Shown: positions 46,901 to 59,215 of the stretch, piece by piece
Position numbering within the stretch: the stretch's first letter is position 1
How the letters are laid out: every line of letters begins with the position of its first letter
From: Papilionanthe hookeriana x Papilionanthe teres
Taxonomy: Eukaryota > Streptophyta > Magnoliopsida > Asparagales > Orchidaceae
Assembly (NCBI GenBank): GCA_022702705.1
Contig: CM040429.1
Coordinates: 6,068,073-6,132,072 of the forward strand
Reading direction: 5' to 3'
DNA length: 64,000 nucleotides
Made by a program: the position numbers and the translations under genes
The notes under the pieces: model-generated
The model's input: only the letters and a program-made list of their open reading frames with translations
The model's database searches: none
Told to the model about the DNA's origin: nothing

Positions 46901-49900
46901 CTAATTAAGCCTTAATTAATCATTTAGTAAATTAAATTAATTAAAAATAATAACATCAACTTCATTGAATAAATAAAAAATAATTTTTATAAAATTCTAT
47001 CTTTATATATTATTGTTAACGAAATTATAAATTTCATTAAATATTAATTTTTTTTAGTTAAACGAATTACATGACAATTAATTTCAATTTAAATAATCTA
47101 AATTTTTGTATGATTAATAACCAAAATACTCTAATTTAATATAATTAACTAATTGAGTTTAATATTTCTCTATAACTAATGCCTCATTTGAAACCCTTCT
47201 ATTCCTCGGACGCGTATTCTGTCCGGACTCCAGACGTAGAGATACGTCCGGAGTCCAATAAAATCACGCCCTGTGGAGTGATAGAAAAAAAAAAAATAGT
47301 CAGTAACACAGTGAAAATATTCCTCCTGTGTTATTTTGCGTTATTCAGATGTTATTGTAGTGGTATTGATGTGTTATTGTGTTATTTTAACACCGGGAAT
47401 ATTCCCAGAACACAATAACACATTAATACCACCATAATAACACCTAAGTAATGTGGAATGACACGGGAGGAATATTCCATTGTATTACTCATATCACAAG
47501 AATTTTTTTTTTGTCACCAGCACATGCCGTGGTTTTATTGGACTCCGGACGTATCTCTACGTCCGGAGTCCGGACGTAATAATTTTCCTTATTCCTCTCC
47601 TACATCTTCTCCTACCAAAAATCCTAGAGGAAGAAGTTGAGTTCATTGTCTTCCTCACAATGAAAAGTAGTATTTTGAATAGGTGAATAAGCATTTGGAT
47701 ATGGTTTTGTTAGAAATCAATAAAACGCTGAAGATGATTTTCCAGTTGTATGGAACTACATGTAAATCAGTTGCAACCTTTATCAAATAATTAAGAGGAT
47801 GGCATGGTAGACTAAATAAAAACCAATGAAAATGTCTCAAAAGTAGATTATAAAATACATTCAAAAATATTTTCTTACCCTTCAAGCATCCATATGTTGG
47901 TTCATTACAAAATGTTAGGAATCTATATTTCACCGAACTTAATTTTTTTTTTTTTATCCGTGGTGAATATTATGTATTCAATATTGCTTAGGATAATCTA
48001 GAAATAGTTTTTCAGGTTTTTTTTTCGAATTATTTCTTCTAACAGCCAGTTGAAGTGCAAAGTTCAATAACTTTAGAGTGAACGCTACTTTTACTCTATG
48101 AAGTACGAACACTTTTAAACGATATTCATGTCCATGTTAGACATGTGTCAGATACATACATGACTCATACATGCCTTGAAACGTCTCCTCTACTTCAGAA
48201 TCTGTTTCAACGGCTTTTAGTTTGAACTTGGATTCCGACACTTACCAAATAAGGCGGGGACGAAACACGAGTATGATATGAGCAAGACACAAAATTCAAA
48301 ATAGCTGATATTAGAATTGAAACTTGCAATGGAAATTATACCTGTAATATTGTGTATGCTAGTCGCTAGAGTCATCTGCGATACAATAGTGTCGACCCCT
48401 CTTCATTTTGCATCTCCACCTCTTCGTTTAGATGAAATCACCTCACTTCTCCACTTCTTTGGCAGTCATCATGCGTCTCCACCTTTTCTTCTTCAATGTT
48501 GAAGACAATTGAAGATGACAATGTGAAGTCGAAGAACTTCGATGCCAAAGCGTTGCGATGCCCTTCAAGGCATTCTATGTATTCAACGCTAAAGCTATGC
48601 CGTAATCTTTGAAGTCAAGAGTCCTTTTATGCTGAAGCTGTACCATGTCGTGACTTTTGAAGCTGTACCATGTCGTGACTTTTGAAGCTATCTTTGAGCC
48701 CAAAGCCGAAACTGAAGCATGCCCTCTTGCCTTAGCTATCTCAATCACCATAGAAATCAAGTCCATATCACTCCATTTTTTTCTCCTACAAGGGATTTAT
48801 TGCGGCCCGTATTTGATACAATTATTTAAAATCTTCATTTGTTGCAAGAAAGGATTCATATTAATTCAGAAAAATGAAGTGATGAAAAAGGAAGCTAAAT
48901 ATGATTAAAAGAATAAAAGCGTTTGGAGAATTATAGTTTATGGAACTTTCTTAGTTTTCAGCTAAACTGAAATTTCTGATTAAGATGTGATGCTTGGAGC
49001 GCTTGTTAACACTTGCAAAATATTGTTATAACTAAACCATCAATGAAATTCAAATAGTAAACGCCATGAAATTAAAATAATAAAGCACATGCCTCATATT
49101 TTTATGGCTACGGTATATTTCTTAAAAAGATATATTAAAAGAATGTTATAAATTAAAACCCTTATTTTTTTGTTTTCATCTCTCCCTTTTTGCTCATAGT
49201 CTCATGCAAATCCAAACCCTCTCTTGGTTCTCATGTTTTTGTTTGTTGGCTTCTCCCTTTTTGTCGTCGGTCACCTCCTTACTAGCTACCATTGCAGCTA
49301 CTGTTCTCCTTGCCAAGCCTTGTTCGAGAACAAGGACACATCTCCTTTTTCTTTACCACATCTCTTTTTCTTGATAACCATCGATTCTTTTATATTTTCT
49401 ATACTTAAAAAATTTTCCTTTATTTATTTAGAATTTCTTCTTTCGTGATTATCTTCTTGTTCCAGCTTTTTTATAAATTAAAATTTGTTATTAGTTCTTA
49501 TGCTGATACCTTATTTTACTTGATGATTTTATAACATGACACTTCTTATTTATAGTTTTGATATTAGGATATTAGTATATTACTTAATATTTTGCACAAT
49601 TTATTACTTCTTATTATATTTGCTCGTATGTTATTTTAATGTCAGTAGATTAGGATATTAATTTATTATTTCTTTATTTTATACTTTAAAGTGTATATAT
49701 CACCTTTTCACCTTGCACAATTTGTTGATTCCAAGTCTTACGCCTCAAAATGTCTCAAAAGTAAGCCTCACAAAAAAAAAAAAAAAAAAAAAAAACCAAA
49801 ATGCATAATTGTGTATTTTTGAATCTTGATCTTCACACCCCTGTATTTACCAGGCTATATGAATTGGAGTTTTCATATTCCTAGGAATTTTGTATCAGAA

Positions 49901-52900
49901 GTTTTCATGCTATTTGTATATTTTTATTTTGTTTTCTGATAGTTCTTGTAAATTGCTCATCATGTACTTATTTTATTTTCTTATTATAAATTCTCGCTTT
50001 TAAAAAAGAAATTCTTGGTATAAATCTGGGATATCTTTTCAACCTTTCATTTTATTTATTTGTTTATTATTTTGCTTTGACAGGTTAAATTGTGGTGCGA
50101 TTGCCCATTTTGGCCTGATGACGGGATGTGTCGTCTTCGTGATTGTAGTGTTTGTGAGTGTCCTGATAATGAGTTCCCAGAGCCATTCAAGCAGCCCTTT
50201 ATTGGGCTTTCGACCGATGATCTCATTTGTCAGGAGGGGAAACCAGAAGCTGTTGTGGACCGCTCACTTGATCAAAAAGCTTTTAGAGGGTGGGTCGAGA
50301 TTGACAATCCATGGACAAATGACGATGAAACTGATAATGGTAATTTTTCATAATACCATTTATTTTTTGGGAAATTTGCATACCTACACAATTTTTATGC
50401 ATTTACATATGTTACACTTAAACTTTCATATTTATGTACATATCACTTAGGTGCTTTTAACCTACGAACGAAAATGTGTATTTGACTTTTCAAAAGAGAT
50501 AATAGTGCTATTTTTGATGCGATATTAAGATTTAAGTGTTATGTGTGTAAATATGAATGTTTAGGCGTGAAATATTTAAATACATGAGAAAAGTGTGCTA
50601 TTTATGTAAATGTCCCCTGTTTTTAGGATTTCTATTATTATCATCGCTTTTCTAGCATAAAAATTTTTTTTTCTGTTTTATTCTTTGGCAGCTGAGATGA
50701 CATATGTGAACCTCCAGCTAAACCCTGAACGCTACACCGGTTATGTTGGCCCAGCAACTAAAAGGATATGGGATGCTATTTACACTGAAAACTGCCCCAA
50801 ATGTCAGTTCTATGCAATTTGTGCTGGTGTATATTTTTATTCTTCAACATTTTTTAAAATTATGTCATGAAAAATATTTGGACATTGTTGACTGATAAGC
50901 TCTGTGCATGGATACAAACGTATCTTTTTTGGTTATGAATATCGAAGTAAATTTATTTTATTGATATGAAGGAGAAGTCACACAAATTTTGAATTCTTGT
51001 CACTGTAATTAGGATTAATTTTTGGTGCATCAGAATTTTCTTTGATTTTTAAGCTTGTAATGCATGTAGGGAAGTAGAAAATCGTGCTTGCTTCCTCTCT
51101 TTAAATAGAGGCCTAACTAATGCAAAATTGGGGGGAAGTTCTTTGGAGAAGATAACTTTAGAAGTTTCTTAGTTGTTTTGGTTCTTTTTCGCCGCAGGAT
51201 GAATGTAGTCAGGACATTAAGGGATCACTATATTTGACTGTTAGTTCGTCAGCGTATTCATCTTTGTTTTTTTTTTCTAATTACTTGAAAATGAATATTA
51301 TACATATTTGGTCAATGCAGTATTGATCAAATTGAAGTATATGGTAGTTGAATCAATTACTCTACAAAGTTTGTGTATCCTGTCAATTGTATTTTGCTAG
51401 AAAATTGTCTAGTTCATTTGCGGGGATTTCATTTAAATAGGAATATTTTTGTTCAATCTTTTATTTGTCTTTTACTCCTTATGTATTACAATATTATTTT
51501 TCAGTACTTTTTTGACAAATATTTATACACCATGCTTCTGTCTTCCACTCTGATATGTGACCATTCTATCACTTGTATATTTGTTCCTACATTTTTTGGT
51601 ACGCTTTTTTTGGCATATTTTTTTGTGGAAAATTTTTTTTCTCACAAAATAAATTAAGTTATAGAAGGATTTCTTCAGATTCTCTCTCCAAACTAGATTT
51701 TTTTTTTCGTTAAATTCCATCTTAATTGAGCGTGAAAATTTCCTTTTATTAACACAGGTTTTACTTGTGCGAACATAATCTCTTTGCAGCTGCCTAAAAT
51801 TAAGAAAAAAAAATGGAAAAGTTTTAATGTTTGCTTTCTTAAAATGAACAGCAATATGGCAAGGCTTGATCTATGTGGAGTAAATACTATTGTGTGTTTA
51901 TTTTGTAATATGTATAATAAATTTTCAATACTATTATTCTTTTGTATTAACTTTTGTTCTTGCTTCTATGCTCCTTAGATTCTTCTGGAGAAATTTGCCC
52001 GGAGAAAAGAGTTTTGTTTAAGTTGATTTCTGGATTACATGCTTCGATATCCGTACACATTGCTTCAGATTATCTCCTTGATGAAGCTACAAATATGGTT
52101 GTTCTCTTACTTAAGCTCATTGATTAGTATATATTACCTTGAAATCTACTCATTTGAATTATTGCAGTGGGGCCAAAATCTGGAGCTGTTGTATGATCGA
52201 GTTTTGAGATTTCCAGATCGTGTCAGAAACTTGTATTTTACATTTTTGTTTGTTCTTCGTGCTGTAACTAAGGTAATTTTTTTCATATATGTTCTCCCAA
52301 TTGATAGGCTCATATATGTCACTTTTGTGATATAGGTCTTAAAATTACAATTATTTTTTAGGTATTTTATGTCTACATCTGTATTGCTTGATCTATGGCT
52401 TCTCTGAGATATATCAGCTGACTATGCTTATCATATCTTGGTGTGCCTCCTATCCAAATAAAAATGAGAAACCTTTAAAAAGTTTTTTTTTTTTTTTTTT
52501 GGTCTTTTGAGATGTACCATTTATGTTACAAATTTTTTAGTATTTGCTAATATTGGTTATTTTGGCAATATGAGATTCTGCCCTTAGCTTTTTTGCTCTT
52601 TAACATGCTTTGTCATGCTCCTGCATATCTTCTTTTATTTTCTTCATCAACTGTACAGAATACTTTTTTCATTCAACAAATTGTGATATTATTTGTTAAA
52701 TTTTTTTATTATTAAAAAATTCTCAGGCTGCAGATTATTTAGAACAAGCAGAGTATAGCACAGGCAATCCAGATGAAGACCTGAAAACTCAGTCTCTAGT
52801 TAGGCAAATTGTCTACAATCCAGAGCTACGGGCCGCTTGCCCAGTGCCTTATGATGAAGCCAAGCTATGGCAAAATGAAAGTGGTCCTAAACTAATGCAG

Positions 52901-54703
52901 CAAATTCAGAAGCAATTCAGAAACATCAGGTATGCCTCTAAATATCTTTGATTATTTCTGGTTCTGAATTTACGAACTCTCTCATGTTTGACATTACTGA
53001 ATCATAAAAGCATATAAAACTCTTTTGTTTATAAACATTTTGCAGTGCACTGATGGATTGTGTTGGATGTGAGAAATGCCGCTTATGGGGAAAGCTTCAA
53101 GTTCTTGGTCTTGGAACAGCATTGAAGATCATTTTCTCTGTTAATGGCCAGAACCATGTGAATCAGCCGGTATACCTATTTTTCTATAATTTTCTCTTTA
53201 ATGTTTTGATGCATTAAGTATTGGATTTTGGTGGAGCTTGATTAAAGCAACGAAGTGGAAGATTGAAGAATAGAAACGAAGATCAATGCACAAGAATTTT
53301 ATATAGAGTGAAAGTGTTAAAAAGATCCCCTAATTTTCTGCAGGGTGTGTACAAAAGTTTCAATATTGTCCCTAGACTTTTCAAGTGGTTCTAAAATAGT
53401 TCTTCATGGGAATTATTTCAGCTCATGAAAAAAAGTAAGGGGACTAATTTGGCACATCCAGTCTTTCGTAAACTCCGGAACTAAAATAAACTCATGTAAA
53501 TTTTCAGGGGATCATTTTGAAACTTTACTCGTTTTATATAGATAATCCTAATTAATGGCTACATCCTGGCGCCATTGCTACAAATTTCATAATGCATTTG
53601 GTTGTCCAGAGTTTCATCTGTTCTATATTTTGATTAGTTAAACCAGTGGATAGCTAAGCACTCCCAAGGAAAAAAGAACATTTCTGATAGCAACACTTTT
53701 AGGCCAAGATCCTATCCATGAATTGGATTAGCTTAACTTTCATTGTTCGAATGCCTAATTATAACCAGCAGGGTAGGCTCAAGCTAGCATGATTGCATTG
53801 ATGTAGTTATAAATACAGGACCCATAGAAACATAAATTTTTTTGGGGTTGACAATGATGTTATTTTGGGATTGAGAAAAGTGTTAAAATAGTCCCTAACT
53901 CCTTGCATGTGGTCATTTTAGTCCTAAAGTTTTCATACTTGCCAATTTAATCCCAAACTCTTTTAATATGGGTTAAAATAATCCTTAAGGAGGACTATTT
54001 TAGCTCCCATTAAAAGTGTGTGAGAACTAATTTAGCACTTCTATAAACTTTTGGACTAAAATGACGCCATGTAAATAGTCATGGGACTACTTAGGCACTT
54101 TACTCTTTTGGGTTTCGTAGATTGAAAAGGCTTATTACTAGCATACACTTTTGCTTTCAGACTGAATGATCAGATTGAGCTGATCTAGTAACTATCAAAA
54201 ATCAACACAAGAGTTCTCAACTACATAAGAAAATTTTGATAGCTCTTGAAGAAACTGTTCAGATGAATGAAGTTCCTTATGGCTTTCGAGCATGTTGGGT
54301 TGTTGAGCTAAAAGAGAACCATAAATAATTATTTTATCAAGACTTGCACTCTTATCCTTCTTTTCTACCATACATGGTAGTAACAGCTTACTATAGCTAA
54401 TTAAGCAGTTTCACTACACTAATAAAAGTAAAAGTAGAGTTTCTTTCTCTTTTTCTCTATTCAATTAATGATAGAGCAAAGTTTATACTTCATTTTTGTT
54501 TTGAAACTTCCAGCGCGGCTCATAATTTGCTAAGATCTCTTTTTTGGCTTCAGCTGCAGCTGCAACGGAATGAAGTCATTGCATTAGTGAATCTTCTGAA
54601 CAGACTGTCAGAGTCTGTTAATTTTGTACATCAAATGGGTCCAGCTGCTGAGAACATAATGGAAAGAAGATCTTCCTCACCAGCAAGGAAGGTTCCCTCA
54701 TAG
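43972..54703 (+). CDS. ERO1: Endoplasmic reticulum oxidoreductin 1 (ERO1)
   Basis: Nine exons, all phase-consistent: 43972-44118, 44203-44334, 50084-50339, 50692-50802, 51979-52097, 52168-52272, 52727-52929, 53046-53169 and 54554-54703 (TAG), giving about 448 residues, normal for plant ERO1. ERO1 is an ER-lumenal, membrane-associated FAD enzyme that reoxidises protein disulfide isomerase and passes electrons to oxygen. Visible features: a signal-anchor segment at about 16-32 after RRW; WCDCPFWPDDGMCRLRDC with the shuttle pair C109/C114 (CxxxxC); the FAD-region motif NPERYTGY at about 189-196; WGQNLELLYDRVLRFPDRVR; and the active-site CVGCEKC at 363-369, with C366/C369 as the CxxC next to FAD. 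All expected cysteines are present and no stop interrupts, so it looks functional. Exon 1's donor (44118 or 44115) is uncertain because the best-looking GT is out of phase. The last residues differ from family members that I remember. Confidence 0.93.
46075..46180. mobile_element. MITE-1 fragment in ERO1 intron 2
   Basis: Contains the MITE-1 inner words TCGTATCACATAAGAAATAA, AAATGAAATGCATCTTTTAA and TGCATAGGTAGGATGGCATA. The termini are missing. Confidence 0.55.
47221..47575. mobile_element. Foldback element C with hairpin arms, in ERO1 intron 2
   Basis: The left arm, 47221-47263, and the right arm, 47533-47575, are inverted copies differing at one position in 43. The right arm contains GGACTCCGGACGTA-TCTC-TACGTCCGGAGTCC, a perfect 14-base hairpin with a 4-base loop. 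The left arm has the same hairpin with one mismatch, so each arm also folds on itself. The centre carries GTGTTATT / AATAACAC and GGAATATTCC words shared with element B. Extra GTCCGGAC palindromes sit at the outer ends. There is no coding capacity. Confidence 0.85.
48636..48685 (+). repeat. Exact 25-bp tandem duplication
   Basis: Two identical 25-base units, 48636-48660 and 48661-48685, begin AGCTGTACCATG. They lie inside ERO1 intron 2, in a stretch with several GAAGCT/GAAGTC words. Confidence 0.9.
49772..49795. repeat. Poly-A run
   Basis: About 24 consecutive A bases in ERO1 intron 2, about 290 bases before exon 3. It could be the tail of a retroposed sequence on the plus strand, though no SINE or LINE body was recognised next to it. 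Confidence 0.8.
50368..50619. mobile_element. MITE-1 copy in ERO1 intron 3
   Basis: The left end, GGGAAATTTGCATACCTACA, and the right end, GTGCTATTTATGTAAATGTCCCC, are the inverted termini. It starts 29 bases after the exon 3 donor and takes up most of the 352-base intron. Confidence 0.75.
53299..53533. mobile_element. MITE-2 copy in ERO1 intron 8
   Basis: Ends GAGTGAAAGTGTTAAAAAGA and (complement) CGAGTAAAGTTTCAAAATGA, with an interior containing ACTATTTTAGC-like words. About 235 bases long. Confidence 0.6.
53876..54107. mobile_element. Second MITE-2 copy in ERO1 intron 8
   Basis: Begins GAAAAGTGTTAAAATAGTCC and ends as the complement of GAGTAAAGTGCCTAAGTAGT. It is separated from the previous copy by about 340 bases. 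Confidence 0.65.
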
Positions 54704-54966
54704 CAAATTGAAGAACTGAATAACATATACCTCTGGTAATGTCTTTTATTTAACCCTCAACTTTTATCCCAGCGTAGCGTTCAGCAATTTTCACTTTCAT
54801 GTGACTTTTATTTGTATGTTATGTACGTATGAAATTTAAAGAGATTTGTTTTCCATTTATTAATTTTGTACTTACTCATTAGAATATATTTAAATATCAA
54901 TTATTCAAGGATTTGTATGAATGGTATAAGATGTGTGGAGATGAGAACTTATATTATTCTATAATA

Positions 54967-55207
54967 GTAAAGTGTAAAAATAGTCCCTGTTTATTTACAT
55001 GTGGCCGTTTTAGTCTCCTAATTTAAAATAATGCTAAAATAGTCCCCAGACTCTTTAAATTATGGCTGAAATAGTACTCATGAAGAACTATTCAAGATCA
55101 ATTTTAAAATAATCAGGGATAATGTTTGTACTTTTATCAACTCTGGGACTAAAACAATTGTATTGAAATAGTCTGGGACTGTTTTGACACTTTAATCAAT
55201 TCTAAAA
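54967..55207. mobile_element. MITE-2 copy in the ERO1 3' flank
   Basis: Begins AGTAAAGTGTAAAAATAGTC and ends as the complement of GATTAAAGTGTCAAAACAGT. It begins about 265 bases after the ERO1 stop codon and may fall within or just beyond the 3' UTR. Confidence 0.65.
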
Positions 55208-55555
55208 ATGATAATAGTCTAAAAATATATGGTAATTATTATCCCACGAAATTTTATTTTCGCATGCGCAACTTATTATGTTTTTCAAATTCAAGATCAT
55301 GATCATCTTGATTATAATCTACATTATGAGAATTGCATGTTGATTGAACTTCATCCTTTTTTATAATTATTTTACCTTCTATTATTTTATTTTGTTTTAA
55401 TTTTTAAAGCTATACACCACTTTTCATTTCAGGTTTTACTAACTTCACGATCAGCAAACAAGCTCATCATTTATCTCGACATATGTAGATTAAAACCGGG
55501 AGTTTGATCTGTAGCTGCTTGCCCGCTTGAAGAGTTTATTATTGTTTGCTGAGGT

Positions 55556-55762
55556 CACAAATCTTATCTATTTTCATATTTAACACCTAAACTGTCATAT
55601 TTATATGCATAGCACTTGTATGTTTAACATCACATCAAAAATATTACTCTTACTAACTTCTTGAAAATGAGATACAGCGAAGTGTTATAAATGAAAACAT
55701 CATAATTTAGGTTACAGATATAAACACATAAGAATTGTGTGATATTTCTGTAAATTTCCATC
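55556..55762. mobile_element. MITE-1 copy downstream of ERO1, left end eroded
   Basis: Contains the MITE-1 words TTTAACACCTAAACTGTCAT, CATCACATCAAAAATATTAC and ACACATAAGAATTGTGTGAT, followed by TTTCTGTAAATTTCC. The left terminal inverted repeat is incomplete. Confidence 0.65.
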
Positions 55763-56500
55763 ATATTATAGATTTGGAGATTTATACAATATCAACCGAT
55801 TGAATGTAACTTTTTGCGGGAGGACTAATGTTTTGAGTGGCATCTATCTTTATTAACTTTATGTAACTTTGATTGTGGACTATTATGAAGTAATTTGTTG
55901 TATGTTTTTTCTTAATGGAAAAAACGATGTGATGGTTTAGTTTTCTCTTTTATTTTTTGTTAAGGAAAGCCGAAGAAATTAACTGATGCTCGAGTAATTC
56001 ATAGGCAGATTATTTAATTGCAAAGAATGATTTGTTTTTTTTTTTTTTTAATGTCTTATTTCACTTAAATTTCTATAGCATTTTCTTCCTATGTGAATTC
56101 AGTTTTCTAGCGTTAAATCAGTAATAAAAAAATTGAATATTAGTGGCTTGGGGAGGTCTTTGATGTGGCATTTTGTCCTTAATTTTATCGAAAAGGAAAT
56201 TGGGGAGATAGGCAGCACACATTGATGGATATTAGACGATGGGCAATGAGGGCTTCAAAAGTTTGGGTAACATTAGGCAATCAAATTAGTTGTTTGTTTT
56301 TTAGAATAGACTAATGAACAATTAAGAAGATGGTTGTCGAGCATTGGTGAGTTGTTGATGTTAGATGTTGAGCTTTGATAGATATCATTTAATATTTGAC
56401 ATGCCCACTCATTTTGAGTCACTGCCGTCATGGCATACTTGCCCTCACCACTTCGGTGCACCTATCATATGACTGTTACATCTTTTACTTGTTTGCATGT
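55763..56500. other. Intergenic DNA between ERO1 and the gypsy LTR
   Basis: No gene is recognised. A minus-strand open frame at 56273-56461 (62 codons) has no family match known to me. Confidence 0.4.
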
Positions 56501-59215
56501 GTGCTCGGTGAGTGCCTCTCGGGTAATGTGTAAGTTCTCTTTATAGATATCTTTTTTCTCGATGCAAATTCATTTGTAGCCGGTATCTGCTAGTTATATG
56601 GCGCCCCAGATACCCGGGCAGTGTAATTCATCCTCATAGGTAGCATGTTTTCTCCGGTACATCATGTTTGTGTGTGTCATGTTGCATGTAGCATCCTTGC
56701 ATTCATTTGCATAATGTGTGTTCGTCCTTTTGGGCGCCCGTTGTGATTGCTTCGTATTTCGGACGAGTAGTTACAATGTGAGCTTCTTGCATTTATGTTT
56801 GTTTGCTCATTCATCGATGGCTTGTCTTACTCGTTAGGAGAGTGATCCCGCGTCGGTCGCGATGCGTTAATGAGCATTGCTTGCTGGGTGGATCCCGGTA
56901 AGCAATGCGAGTTAAGTTATCGGGATTGACACGAGTATAAATGTGCTAAGGATCCAATGGATCTAACTTGTGTTACCCTTCTTCGTGACACATTTTAGAT
57001 CCTTCGGATCTTCAGGACGGGGGCGACATGGAGACCCCGTCAAAGTCATACGTTAACCGGAGACTTACCCCCTGCACTTAGGCACTAGGTTTTTGACACT
57101 TTTTGTTAGACGGTGTGCTAGACTAAGATTAGTTTATTAGATAGTTTTTTTTTTTGTATGGTTATTTTTTTTTGTTGGATTGGTTGCCCTAGCCAGACAT
57201 CTTTCTTTTGCATCGTGCTTGTGGTTTGACTGCATGCTTCATATTTATGGTAGTGCGTTATGGCGTTTTTTTGGCAGGGAGCCATGTCTATTTATATGCA
57301 CACACACAGGTACCGCTATGGGGGAGCACGTGATGATTTCTAACACTTGCTTGCAAGTGCTGTTAGCTCTCCCACTTATAAGGCATAACTCATTATACGT
57401 TATATGCATGTGAGTTTTCTCGTTAACATCTCTTTTCATGCAGGATTGAGTTTTTTTCATTTCCTTTGTATTTTTTAGTCTAGGAGAGTCCTGTAGCAGA
57501 AGTAAGATATGAGCACAGGTTTCGAAGCGTTTGACGCGTGAACCACGTGGAGGGACCAGGAGATGATGCTCGTGCCTCGTATCTTAATTATGCATTTTTA
57601 TATTTATGTATAAAATTGTGATCGGGCATGTATATGTTGAGTCCGACCGCTTTTACTGCTTTCCTGAGATATGTTGTTGGTCCAGTGGCATTTTGGTTTT
57701 ATTTCTTTTTATTATGAAGTGCTTTCTTTCCTGTTTTTACTGCATACTTGCATGTCTACATGTGTTTTTCTTGTTTCTTTCTGTGATCCGGGATTTCACG
57801 ATACAACTTAAGCCCTTTAAGGACCTTAAAATTGTAAACTTTCTATGTTAAAACTTCTAATAAAATATTCAAGATAAATGAATTTTAGGATTGAAATATT
57901 TAAGATTTTAAAATCTGCACTTTTACTTTCTTGAAGGCATTCGGGTCGGATTTTAAATGGATTGCATTGCATGGCTATCATCCAAGTCATACTAATAAGG
58001 TCTCCACATTACTTAAGGACCACTCTAAATATTGCATTCATATTTGCATGTCCTGAGGAGGAGTCTCTATGCTTCGGCAACCTGACTAGCTCAGCATATC
58101 TTATAGGTGGTTGTCTAGTGCGCCAATGGTGTTAGAAGGCTCCCCAACCCAGATGGGGTGTAAGTCCTTTTTCTTTGGAGTTTTTTTAGCTTTGTAGCTG
58201 AACCTCTCTTTCTTTTCTTTCCTGAGGCATTCTTGCCACTTTGGCAGGTATAAGACACATCTTGGAGCTCCAGCCGATAGTCATATGATAGAGTTTCTTT
58301 CCTCTGACCTTAGGGCTACCAAGTTTCCCCGTGGATGATACAATTCATGGATAGTTGACTAGGGATCTCAGGACGTGTTGGGTCGACTATCTTTATGACC
58401 AGGTAGACTTAGGGTCCTATTGGCTTGGGATGACGAGTCTGTGGTACCCCGACTTGGCTACCTCTATCCCTTTAGAATTACTCTTCTCTTCCATTGACTA
58501 CCCCTGTTGAGCTCTTTCACTCCTTAATTTCGTTGATATCATTTTGACGGTTCGATGCCGATGAGCTGCCACCCGTTTGGGATACGACGATTTGTCCTCT
58601 GCCCTTATGGCCCATACATGTTTTGACGTGTTGGGATATCCGGTCAAGATAATTTAGGTTATTCCGTAGGCTCTGTATGCCGATGAGCCACCACTCCATT
58701 TGAGATGTGAGAGACTTACTCTCTGCCCAATGTCTTAACGTCAGCTTTGAAGTATCGGGACTCTCCCACATGGAATAACTTTCCTTTGATTGCATATACC
58801 TCAAGTTTATGATAAAATAAAGCGAAACTTCTTTTATCGAGAGTATTCTTGGGTATCCCTAAGATGTAATTAACTAGTAGGAACACATTCCTCTGGGAGT
58901 GCTATTAACCCCAGAACAGGTACAAACATCTGACTCTCTTGTTATGTATAGTGTACGTAGATACTTCTTTTGTGGATATTGGTTTAAGATGCCTTCACCC
59001 GATCTTGTTTAAGCGGACATTTTTGACATATTATTGTGAAGTTTATCGCACGTAAACTCTTCATGTTTCTGTTTTATCTTGTTTATCACTTTGTTGTATG
59101 TCCCTTCTCTTTATTTGATTTCGGAGGGAGATTTATTCGAATAAGGGAAGTATATGACGATCGACAAGCTGGTAACTCCTTTTAAAATAAAAAAGAGAAA
59201 AAAATGGCGAAAACA
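56500..59215 (+). mobile_element. Large Ogre/Tat-like Ty3/gypsy LTR
   Basis: The right boundary is set by TCTGGCAACTCCGTTGGGGA at 59217-59236, which matches the TGGCGACTCCGCTGGGGA-type primer-binding site (tRNA-Arg) of plant Ogre/Tat elements. The 2.7 kb to the left is non-coding and of even composition, with short internal repeats such as TGCCGATGAGC..CCAC at about 58554 and 58678. This fits the very long LTRs of this lineage. The left end was not located and may lie anywhere in about 56100-56600. Confidence 0.55.

Larger units (their letters stand above)
44335..50083 (+). other. ERO1 intron 2 (5.7 kb)
   Basis: The intron runs from GTAATTC to TTTGACAG. It holds AAATCC/GGATTT-rich sequence (44560-44660 and 46497-46640), a MITE-1 fragment (about 46075-46180), AT-rich DNA (46740-47160), foldback element C, an exact 25-bp tandem repeat and a poly-A run. 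ORFs inside are not recognised as genes. A small GC-richer patch at 45540-45740 is unassigned. Confidence 0.8.

Noticed and set aside
56273..56461. Small minus-strand gene downstream of ERO1
   Set aside because: 62 codons, no recognised family and no supporting splice or promoter signal.
58517..58804. 95-codon minus-strand ORF
   Set aside because: It falls in the putative gypsy LTR; no protein family recognised and flanked by duplicated non-coding motifs.
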